A stretch of 64,000 nt of DNA, from positions 310,001 to 374,000 of the forward strand of contig NZ_JAQNDK010000007.1 of assembly GCF_028368935.1 (NCBI RefSeq). Reading direction: 5' to 3'. Under the pieces are notes generated by a model. The model was not told where the DNA came from and did no database searches. It saw only the letters and a program-made list of their open reading frames with translations. Origin of the DNA: Sorangium aterium (GTDB lineage Bacteria; Myxococcota_A; Polyangia; Polyangiales; Polyangiaceae). Position numbers and translations under genes: made by a program. Of this stretch, positions 33,269-41,700 are shown in pieces. How positions within the stretch are numbered: position 1 is the first letter of the stretch; each line of letters begins with the position of its first letter.

Positions 33269-34261
33269 TCAGCGCAGGCAGGCGCCGAGCCATCGCGCGG
33301 CGTTCTGCCCGAGGGCGGGGCCCAGGAGCTCGGGGGGCAGGTGAAGGCCCTGATAGGTGCCGATGGTGCGGGCCGATTGATCGGCGGTTTGACGAAAGAA
33401 GCGAAACTTGTCCTCTTTCAAGAGACCCATGTTCGACTCCGCCTGCAGGTCCCACAGCTCCATCGACATGGGGTCCAGCCCGCTTGTCACAAGGTCGGTC
33501 CCGAACAGGAAGCGCTCGGGCCAGCGAGAGAACAGCCTGAGGAGCTGGGCGCGATCCCGCTCGAGGCTCGCGAAGCCCTCTGTCGCCGGGCCGGCAGACC
33601 CATGGCTCGTATCGACGAGGAGGCGCGGAAACGCCTCCATCAGGGACTCCATGCGCGCGAGGTCGGTCCGGCTGCCGCAGAGATGCGCGCACACGAGCCT
33701 CAGGTCGGGGAAGGCGCGCAGGACCGCCTCGAGCTCGCTCCTGTAACGGACGGTGTTGGCATGAAGGAGAACCGGAATCGCCTGATCCGCGAGCGCCTGC
33801 CACATCGCCTGGTGCGAGGGGTCGTCGAGGGGACGCTCGTGGAAGAGGTTGTGCCCCTGGTAAAGCTTCACGCCGCAGGCGCCTCGGCTGCGCAGCTCGG
33901 CGAGGTACGCGAGGTCGTCGTGACCCAGATCCAGGGTGACGAAGGGAATGAGCTTTCCACGGTGAGCCGCTGTGGCGTCGAGGACGAGCTCATTGCCTGC
34001 GCGGTAGCCCGAGAGGCCCGAGCCGCCGCGGCCGCTTGTCAGGTCCGGGCTCGCCAGGACGACGGCGCGATCGATGTGGTGCTTGGCCATGTGCGCGAGC
34101 AATGGTGCCACCGCGTTGGCCTCCGTCAGGTGCACATGGATGTCGATGACCTCCTGACGGGCCGGCGGAGCCGGCGACGAACGGCACCCCAGGACGGCGG
34201 CGAGCGCGGCGCCCCACGCGATGCTCCGGAAGCGAGCGCCGCGATCGGCGCGCGAGCGCAT
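33269..34261 (-). CDS. Amidohydrolase_2 family metal-dependent hydrolase
   Basis: A 330-residue TIM-barrel hydrolase with a lipoprotein-like leader (LAAVLGC). Metal-site motifs are IDIHVHL (HxH), LLHANT, VCAHLCGS, DTSHGS and FGTDL (terminal aspartate). The class covers decarboxylases and lactone or amide hydrolases; the substrate is unknown. The ATG at 34261 is the best start for the leader. An in-frame extension to 34495 runs across a 26-bp palindrome and is unlikely. It converges on the propeller lipoprotein gene. Confidence 0.8.
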   Translation of the reverse strand: MRSRADRGARFRSIAWGAALAAVLGCRSSPAPPARQEVIDIHVHLTEANAVAPLLAHMAKHHIDRAVVLASPDLTSGRGGSGLSGYRAGNELVLDATAAHRGKLIPFVTLDLGHDDLAYLAELRSRGACGVKLYQGHNLFHERPLDDPSHQAMWQALADQAIPVLLHANTVRYRSELEAVLRAFPDLRLVCAHLCGSRTDLARMESLMEAFPRLLVDTSHGSAGPATEGFASLERDRAQLLRLFSRWPERFLFGTDLVTSGLDPMSMELWDLQAESNMGLLKEDKFRFFRQTADQSARTIGTYQGLHLPPELLGPALGQNAARWLGACLR

Positions 34262-34457
34262 CGAATGAGGGCGATGAGGACGGCGGCGATCACGAGAGCG
34301 ATGAGGGACGATCGAACGATGCGGATCCATCGCCGATAAGGATACGCGGTGACAGGGATGGCGCCATGAAAAAGGAAGGAGTCGCGAGAATATGAAAATG
34401 GCATGAGCTGGTGATTCGCTTCTGGACCTGCTTTGTGCGAACGCTCGGTGTTTGCGC

Positions 34458-34483
34458 CTCCAGGGCGAAGCTTCGCCCTGGAG
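34458..34483. promoter_or_regulatory. 26-bp perfect palindrome upstream of a lipoprotein gene
   Basis: CTCCAGGGCGAAG at 34458-34470 is followed without a loop by its exact reverse complement to 34483. The centre is about 45 bases before the lipoprotein ATG at 34516. It could be an operator or an RNA hairpin affecting transcription of that gene or of the divergent amidohydrolase. The symmetry is exact; the function is inferred. Confidence 0.55.
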
Positions 34484-34515
34484 TTGGTTATTCATTTGTG
34501 CCCAATGGAGTTATC

Positions 34516-35295
34516 ATGTCGCTCATTCACAGCTCGGTTCGTCTCATGGGGTTCGCAGCGCTCTACGCGTCTTTGTTTGCAACGACGTCTTGCTCGCGCT
34601 GGCTGGACGATGCCGTAGGCCCAGGCGCCGAAGGAGGCGGCGGCAGCGATGCCAGCGGCAGCGGCGGCACCGGCATCAGCGGCAGCGCCATCAGCGGTAG
34701 CGCCATCAGCGGCAGCGGCGGCAGCGGCAGCAGCGGCAGCGGCGGCAGCGGCGGCAGCGGCGGCACTGGTGGGGCTGGCGTGGGCGGGGCCGCGACCGGG
34801 AGCGGCGGAGCGTCTGTTTGCGCGGACGACGCCTACGAGGCGAACGACGCGTCCACCTCCGCGGCTCCGCTCGCCTATGACCACACCGACGACAGCCTTG
34901 GTCCCAGCGCGTGGTTTTCGAAGATCGATCTCGTCCTCTGCCAGGGCGACGAGGACTGGTACCTGCTCGACACCACCTCTCTCGGCATCGAGGAGGTCAA
35001 CTGGAGCCTTCGCGTCCTGGCCTCCGGGGCAGGGCTGTGCGGCGAGGGTTGTGAGCAGTATACTCCGCCCCCCGGTCCAGAGAACACGTTGATCGTGGAG
35101 GTCTACAGCGCTGCCACGATGGAGCTCCTCGGGGCCGAGGAGAGCGATCATGGACGGGTATGGCTCGATGGAGGGGGCGCGGATTCGGCGAACGATCTGC
35201 TGCTCCGCGTCTATGGGCCGCCCGAGGCGAACTACCCGTACGACATGAGCTTCGTCGCCAAGTCCTATGAAGGGGAGGACGAGTGCGAATGCTGA
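34516..35295 (+). CDS. Lipoprotein with Gly/Ser spacer, unknown function
   Basis: A 259-residue lipoprotein (lipobox TTSC). The spacer contains GSAIS repeats and GSGGSG repeats, followed by an acidic domain (about 110-255) with ADDAYEANDASTSAAPLAYDHTD, WYLLDTTSLGIEEVNW and LLLRVYGPPEANYPYDMSF. This resembles the beta-sandwich pre-peptidase C-terminal (PPC) fold seen in secreted proteins. GGAG stands six bases before the ATG at 34516. Function unknown; surface display is likely. Confidence 0.7.
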   Translation: MSLIHSSVRLMGFAALYASLFATTSCSRWLDDAVGPGAEGGGGSDASGSGGTGISGSAISGSAISGSGGSGSSGSGGSGGSGGTGGAGVGGAATGSGGASVCADDAYEANDASTSAAPLAYDHTDDSLGPSAWFSKIDLVLCQGDEDWYLLDTTSLGIEEVNWSLRVLASGAGLCGEGCEQYTPPPGPENTLIVEVYSAATMELLGAEESDHGRVWLDGGGADSANDLLLRVYGPPEANYPYDMSFVAKSYEGEDECEC

Positions 35296-35480
35296 GCTTC
35301 GCCTGGCGCCGCGGCGCCCGCTCTACGACCTCGTCGTGCGGATTACCTCCTGCAAAATAAAAGCAGCCCCGCTCGGCCCGTCGGACGCGCCGCTCGAATC
35401 TCGCATGGATCGCCGTGTCAGCGCGTCGATCTGCGCGTGAGCGAGCTTTACTTATCGCATTCGAAGGCTACCCTCCATGC

Positions 35481-37463
35481 ATGCGAATCCTTGGAATCAG
35501 CGGGGGTCACGAGCCGGACCATCTCGGTTATCCGAGACCAGCATTCAACGCGGCGACGTCGCATGACGGCGCCGCCGTCCTCCTCGAGGACGGCGAGGTC
35601 GTCGCGGCGATCGAGCAGGAGCGGCTGAACCGCCTCAAGCACTCGAACAAAGCCCCGTTCCAGGCGGCCCGCTTCTGCCTGGAGAGCCGTGGGCTCCGCG
35701 TCGACGAGGTCGACTACCTCTGCTTTTACATCAGCGAAGAATGGTGCGACGCCCAGGTGAAGCGCGGGCTCTTCTCCAAAGGCCCCGAGCTGCGCACGGC
35801 GAACGACGTCATGAGGCGCCTCGTGCTCGCCGAGTTCGGCGTCGACGTGGGGCCCGAGCGCATCCAGTTCGTCAAGCATCACACGGCCCACGCGATGAGC
35901 GCCCTGATCGGCTCGGGGTACGAGAGCAGCCTCGTCTTGACGCTCGACGGCTGCGGCGACGGCGAGTCGGGATCCGTCTCCATCGGCTCCGGCGGAGAGC
36001 TTCGCTCGTTGAGAGACATCCCGGAGCGGGACTCGCTCGGCAATTTCTACGTCCAGGTGATACGGTTCCTCGGGTTCTCGCCGTTCGACGAGTACAAGGT
36101 CATGGGGCTCGCCCCGTACGGCGATCCGCGCAGGTACCGGGCGCTGTTCCAGGCGATGGTCGCGCTGCTCCCGGAGGGCGCATGGGCCATCGACTTCGAC
36201 AAGATCGCCGATCTCCACGGCGCGATCCGGCCGCGCGCGCCGCGGGAGCCGATCACGCAGGACCACAAGGACATCGCCGCCTCGCTCCAGGAGGCGCTCG
36301 AGACCATCGTCTTCCATTGCCTGCGGCACTTCCAGCGCGAGACCCGGCAGGTGAACCTCTGCTTCGCGGGCGGCGTCGCGCACAACTGCACCTTGAACGG
36401 GAAGATCCTCCGCTCCGGGCTGTTCGAGCGGGTGTTCGTCCAGCCGGCCGCGCACGACGCCGGCTGTGCGCTCGGCTCCGCCATGGCCGTGCACGCGCGA
36501 AAGGCCCCGGCGCGGCGGATGCCCGCGATGAGCCACCCGTACTGGGGGAGGCACATCGGCGAGCGGGGCGAGATCCGGAGAGCGCTCGACGCGTGGCGCG
36601 ATTTCATCCGCGTGGAGGAGCTCGCCGACGCGCCGAAGGCCGCCGCCGAGCTACTCGCGGCGGGCAGCGTGATCGGGTGGGCGCAGGGTCGGTCCGAGTT
36701 CGGCCCGCGCGCGCTCGGCAACCGCAGCATCCTGGCGGATCCCAGGCCGGCGGCGAACAAGGACATCATCAACGCCATGGTGAAGAAGCGCGAGGAGTTC
36801 CGGCCCTTCGCGCCCGCGGTGACGGAGGAGGACGCGCGCGACTATTTCGATCTCGGCGGTGCGGAGACCATGCCCTTCATGATCTTCACCGTGCCCGTCC
36901 ACGAACAGAAGCGACAGCTGCTCGGCGCCGTCACGCACGTGGACGGGACCGCGCGGGTCCAGACGGTCTCCAGGCGTATGAACCCGCGCTTCTGGCAGCT
37001 CATCCGGGCCTTCGGCGACATCACCGGCGTGCCGGTGGTGCTCAACACCTCCTTCAACAACAACGCCGAGCCGATCGTCGATTCGGTCGACGACTGCGTG
37101 ACCTGCTTTCTGACGACGCGGCTCGACAAGCTGGTCGTCGGCGACCACCTCGTCCACAAGAAGCCCGCGCCGCTCTCGGCCTATGCGGAGCTCGTCCCCT
37201 CGTATCCGACCTTCGTGAAGCTGCTCTCGCTGCGAGGGCCCACGCCGGGCGGCTACGAGGTCGAGCGCGCGATCGTCACGACCTACAATGACGCACGAAC
37301 CCCGGTCTCCGCCGAGGCGTTCGAGGTCCTCTGGCGGGCCGACGGCCGGAAGCGGCTCCGCGAGCTGCTCGACGGCGTGGAGGATCGGGAGGCGGTGATC
37401 GCCGAGCTGATCGAGCTGTGGTCGCAGCGCGTGGTGCGCCTGCTGCCTGCCACCGACGATTGA
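35481..37463 (+). CDS. NodU/TobZ-type O-carbamoyltransferase
   Basis: A 660-residue enzyme that uses carbamoyl phosphate and ATP to carbamoylate a hydroxyl group. The N-terminal ASKHA-fold part contains HHTAHAMSALIGSGYE and LTLDGCGDGESGS, with haem-independent His metal ligands. The C-terminal YrdC-like part contains GWAQGRSEFGPRALGNRSILADPR, FRPFAPAVTEEDARDYF and VVLNTSFNNNAEPIVDS. About 70 extra residues at the end resemble a small helical domain. The ATG at 35481 begins MRILGISGGHE, the usual start of the family. It lies at the downstream end of the NRPS/PKS unit, on the other strand, so product carbamoylation is plausible but unproved. Confidence 0.87.
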   Translation: MRILGISGGHEPDHLGYPRPAFNAATSHDGAAVLLEDGEVVAAIEQERLNRLKHSNKAPFQAARFCLESRGLRVDEVDYLCFYISEEWCDAQVKRGLFSKGPELRTANDVMRRLVLAEFGVDVGPERIQFVKHHTAHAMSALIGSGYESSLVLTLDGCGDGESGSVSIGSGGELRSLRDIPERDSLGNFYVQVIRFLGFSPFDEYKVMGLAPYGDPRRYRALFQAMVALLPEGAWAIDFDKIADLHGAIRPRAPREPITQDHKDIAASLQEALETIVFHCLRHFQRETRQVNLCFAGGVAHNCTLNGKILRSGLFERVFVQPAAHDAGCALGSAMAVHARKAPARRMPAMSHPYWGRHIGERGEIRRALDAWRDFIRVEELADAPKAAAELLAAGSVIGWAQGRSEFGPRALGNRSILADPRPAANKDIINAMVKKREEFRPFAPAVTEEDARDYFDLGGAETMPFMIFTVPVHEQKRQLLGAVTHVDGTARVQTVSRRMNPRFWQLIRAFGDITGVPVVLNTSFNNNAEPIVDSVDDCVTCFLTTRLDKLVVGDHLVHKKPAPLSAYAELVPSYPTFVKLLSLRGPTPGGYEVERAIVTTYNDARTPVSAEAFEVLWRADGRKRLRELLDGVEDREAVIAELIELWSQRVVRLLPATDD

Positions 37464-37551
37464 CGGCGGAGGAGGGGGGGCGCCGCCGAGCGCCCCGCGG
37501 CCGGCGCTCCCCCGCATTCTCATAGGCGTTACCACCATCGGTCACCAACCT

Positions 37552-37795
37552 GAACGTTTACGTGGTCGTGAACGTGAACGTGAACGTTTACGTGGTCGTG
37601 AACGTGAACGTGAACGTTTACGTGGTCGTGAACGTGAACGTTTACGTGGTCGTGAACGTTTACGTAGTCGTGGTCGTGGTCGTGGTCGTGGTCGTTCACG
37701 GCCTATCGTTGACGACCACGACCACGACCACGACCACGACTACGACCACGACCACGACTACGACTACGACTACGACTGCGACTACGTAAACGTTC
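37552..37795. repeat. 244-nt hexamer-based imperfect palindrome
   Basis: The left arm starts with three 30-bp tandem units built from GTGAAC, GTTTAC and GTGGTC hexamers (37551-37640). The centre is a perfect 33-bp inverted repeat, 37663-37695 against 37712-37744, with a 16-base loop. The outer ends GAACGTTTACGT (37552-37563) and ACGTAAACGTTC (37784-37795) are exact complements. It sits between the convergent carbamoyltransferase and FkbM genes, so as RNA it could terminate transcription from both sides. The rest of 37464-37847 holds no gene. Confidence 0.85.
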
Positions 37796-37847
37796 GGATG
37801 TAGGAAAACGCGGCGCGAAGCTTGGTTGACGTCGACGCTCCCGCATT

Positions 37848-38675
37848 CTACCGGTACCCCGCCACGGTGATGATCACGTCCTCGGGGCAGATCTGGTCGG
37901 TCTCCACCTCGAACCCGTGATCGCGCAGCATCCGCCGGACACGCTCGCCTCTCCCGCCGAAGTCGTGCAGCTCGAGGACGACGGCCCGGATCCTCCCCCA
38001 GTCATCGGGGCGAATGCCCTCCAGCACGTCGATCTCGGCCTTCTCGGCGTCGATCTTGAGCAGGTCGATCTGCCCGATCTGCTCCCGCTCGATGAGCTCG
38101 GACAGCGTCGCGAGCTCGCACTCCACTCGCCTCATTCCACGCCTCATCCACCAGGCATGACAGTCGATGAGCACCGAGTTCACCGCGCGCGGGAGGTGCT
38201 TCATATAGGCCGGCAGATCCGCGTGGTGCTTCTCCCGGATCCGCTCGTCGTAGATGGCCGCGAGCGTGGCCTGTTTGTCGTCGCTCGCCATCATGTCGTA
38301 CATGCTCGAGATGGCGCCCTGGCGTGGAGCGTAGTGGAACGTCGCCGTGCCCGCGGCCCGACCCAGGCCCGCGCGGTGCAGGCGCACGCGCTCCGAGCCG
38401 GACGATCCCAGGTTCATCCGGAGGAGCTCGAAGGTCTCGGGGATCGGCTCGAAGCAGTGGATCCGCGCTCGCCCGCCTGTGCGCTTCAGCACCTCGAGCG
38501 CGAAGAGACCGATGTTCGCGCCGACGTCGATCACGGTCACCTCTCCGCTGGTCAGGAGGCTCTGCACGCGGGGCCGGAAGTAGCCCTGCACCTGGAGATG
38601 CAGCGTCCTCGCCATGTCGGGGACGCGATCGTGAACGACCCTCTGGTCTGGCAACTCGATTGCGAACGTCTTCAT
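37848..38675 (-). CDS. FkbM family methyltransferase
   Basis: A 275-residue SAM-dependent enzyme. The SAM motif is VIDVGANIGLFALEVL, followed by HCFEPIPETFELLRMNL and VRLHRAGLGRAAGTATFHYA. The block LLKIDAEKAEIDVLEGI is typical of the FkbM family, which O-methylates natural products or glycans. The start is the ATG at 38675, just after a 21-bp tandem duplication. It lies 86 bases after the NRPS stop on the same strand and may be part of that operon. It could methylate the assembled product. Confidence 0.87.
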   Translation of the reverse strand: MKTFAIELPDQRVVHDRVPDMARTLHLQVQGYFRPRVQSLLTSGEVTVIDVGANIGLFALEVLKRTGGRARIHCFEPIPETFELLRMNLGSSGSERVRLHRAGLGRAAGTATFHYAPRQGAISSMYDMMASDDKQATLAAIYDERIREKHHADLPAYMKHLPRAVNSVLIDCHAWWMRRGMRRVECELATLSELIEREQIGQIDLLKIDAEKAEIDVLEGIRPDDWGRIRAVVLELHDFGGRGERVRRMLRDHGFEVETDQICPEDVIITVAGYR

Positions 38676-38715
38676 ATGGGCTCATCCAAACGTAATTTGG
38701 GCTCATCCAAACGTA
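38674..38715 (-). repeat. 21-bp tandem duplication abutting the FkbM start codon
   Basis: 38674-38694 and 38695-38715 are identical except at one base (ATATGGGC against ATTTGGGC). On the coding strand both copies carry TACGTTTGGATGAGCCC, and the first overlaps the ATG. The duplication places a second copy of the leader region upstream of the start and could affect ribosome access. Confidence 0.8.
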
Positions 38716-38761
38716 GTGTGTCCATCCCTCGCCCCGCCGCGCGCACGCGCGCGGGCTCCGC

Positions 38762-41700
38762 TCACCCGCAAGCGCGCGCGATCGCCTGCAGATCGTCGAT
38801 GACGTCACCGGCGACCCGCTGCGCGGTCGCCGGCGCATGCACGTTCGCGCTGTAGCGCCACCGGAACGTCAGGGCCCCTCCGCGGACGAGGACGTGGCAC
38901 TCGAACAGGTTGAACCTCAGGTTCGTCGCCGCCTCGTCGTACCCCGTGGACTCGCTCGCCACGCGGAGGATCGAGCCCTGCGCAGGCGGCTCGACGCGCC
39001 CCTGGTAGTTGAAAAGGATCCCCGGTCGCTTCCGGAGCCGCCCGAGCTCCGCGCTGAGCCCGGCGTCGCCGCCCAGGTACTTGAGGAGGTTGTAGCCGTG
39101 GCCCCCGTTCGGGATGCGATCGAGCTGCCGGCTCGTATCGAGCAGCGCCGCGAGCGGCTCTCGCTGGCTCGAGCGCCGGAGCACGAGCACCCGCTCGGCG
39201 CTCAGCCACCCCACCGTGCGCGACGCGTCGAGCTCCGGGCGATGGGGCATCAGATCACGCCCCGAGTTGAGGACCATGATGTCCTGCCAATCGCGGCCCG
39301 TCCACGCGGTCACGCCGCGGAGGACCGCGGCGATGAGCGCGTGCTCCGTGCTCACCCCGAAGCGCGCCGGCAAGTCCCGCAAGATGACCTGAGACTCCTG
39401 CTCCGAGAGCGACGCCCAGTGATCACGGACCGACTCCACCGTACAGAGATGGCGGGTCGCCGGGTGGTCCGCTGGGAGGGGATCGATCTCGTTCCAGGGC
39501 AGCGAGAGCCAGTAGGCGCGCTCGTTGGGCAGGATCTCCTCGCTCACCCACCGCTCGAGCGCGCGCGTCCAGCGGCCGGCCGAGGCGCCCGCGGGCGGCA
39601 GGCGGGGCGTGGCCGTCGTCGCGAGCTGATCGTAGATGGATTGCAGATCGAGCGCGGCGATCATCATCGACATCCAGTCGACGACGAGGTGGTGCGCGTT
39701 GAGCCACAACCGCCCTCTCCCCTGCTCGTCCCACCGGAAAAACACGATCCGGAACAGCCGCCCGCGCTCGAGCTCGTATTCGTCTTGCATGCGATCGCAA
39801 TGCCGCTCGATCTCGGTCCCGCGCCGATCCTCCGGGATCCCGGACAGATCGACGCAGGCGAACGGCGCCTCGGTCCACGGCGCGTCGATCACCTGGCGAA
39901 AGCCGCTCGGGGTGCGCTCGAAGCGCGCGCGGAGCGCCTCATGGTGGTTGACGAGGACGAGCGAAGCGCGCGCGAGCCTGTCGAGATCGAGCGGCGCCAC
40001 GGCCTCCAGCAGCAGGTTCACGTTCCAGCGCGCCGGGCGGGTGCGCCCGGGGGCCTCCTCCAGATACCAGCGCTGGAGGACGGTGAGCGGCCGCTCCCCA
40101 TTCTCTGGTTCGACGTCCACCGCCGCGCGCTCCAGCGAGGCGCAGGCGGCCGAAAGGCGCGCGATCGTCTGGTGCTGGAAGAGCTGCCTTGGCGTGACAT
40201 CGAGCCCCGCCTCCCGCGCCCGCTCGACGAGCGCAATGCCAAGGAGCGAATCCCCTCCGAGCGCGAAGAAATTGTCGTCCACGCCCACCCGATCCAGCTT
40301 GAGGACGCCGGCCCAGAGCGCTGCCATGCGGCGCTCTGCCTCCGACGACGGCGCCCGGTAAGCCGCGCTGGCCCCCTGGTGGTGCCGGTGAGCGAGCTCG
40401 AGGAGCGCGCTCCGATCGACCTTGCCGTTGGCCGTCAGCGGCATGCGCTCCAGCGCGACCCACGCGCTGGGTACCATGTACTGCGGCAGCCTCGCGGCGA
40501 CGACCTCCTCCAGGGCGCGAGGCTCGAGCGCGGCGCCCTGTGCCGCCACGTAGCAGGCCACGAGGCGCCTGGCCCCGCTCGGGGTCGACTCCACGCACAC
40601 CACCGCTTGCTCGACCTCGGGATGCTGCGCCAGCGCGGCCTCGATCTCCCCGAGCTCGATGCGGTTTCCCTGGATCTTCACCTGGAAGTCTTCCCGCCCG
40701 ATGAACTCGATGTTCCCGTCCGGAAGGAATCGCCCGAGATCGCCGGTCCAGTAGAGCCGCTCGCCCGTCTCCGGGTGCTCGAGGAAGCGCTCCGCCGTCT
40801 GCGCAGGATCCCGGTAGTAGCCGCGGGCGAGGCAGATCCCGCCGACGTACATGCGGCCGACGACCCAGTCGGGACACGGGTGCATGCGCTCGTCGAGCAC
40901 GTGGACACGCTGGTTCGGGAGGGGCTTGCCGTAAGGGATGCTCCTCCAGGTCGAATCCACCTCTCCGACGGGATAGAAGATCGACCAGATCGACGTCTCC
41001 GTCGGCCCCCCCGCGCCGATGACCCGCGCCCCCGGGCAAGCGCGGCGGATCCGATCGGGCAGCGGCACGGGGATCCAGTCGCCGCTCAGGATGACCCAGC
41101 GCAGCGAGGGGCACGCCGGAGGAGCGCCGCCGAGGTGCTCGACGAACATCTGCATCAGCGCGGGCACCGAGTTCCAGACGGTGACCCGGTGGGTCTCGAT
41201 GAGGTGCCGCCAGTGCGCCGGATCCCGCGCCGCCTCGGGCGAGGGGATGACCAGGGCGCCTCCCGCGCCGAGCAGGCCGAACACGTCGTACACCGAGAGA
41301 TCGAAGTGAACGGCGGAGAGCGCGAGGGCGCGATCCGATGAGGAGACCTGGAAGCGCTCGTTGATCTCGACGATCGTGTTCAGCGGGCCGCGGTGGTCGA
41401 GCGCCACGCCCTTGGGCTTCCCCGTCGAGCCCGACGTGAACAGCACATAGGCGAGATCGTCCGGCCCCTGGACCGCCGCGACCGGGCTGTCGTCCTCCGA
41501 CGCGGACGCGCTGTCGTCGTCGACCGCGATCAGGCGCAGGGCCTCGGGCCAGGCCAGCGAGGAGGCCAGACGCTCCTGCGTGAGGACGATCTCCGCCTCC
41601 CCCTGATCCAGGACCGCGCGGATGCGCTCGATGGGCCACTCCGGATCGACGGGCAGGTACGCCGCCCCCGATTTGAGGGCTGCCAGGATCGCCACGATCT

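Noticed and set aside
34262-34495. N-terminal extension of the amidohydrolase
   Set aside because: It would cross the 26-bp palindrome and the divergent promoter region and precede a good lipoprotein leader. Its composition is not protein-like.
37552-37795. CRISPR array
   Set aside because: Units are hexamer multiples without spacers, and the two halves are inverted rather than direct repeats. No cas genes.
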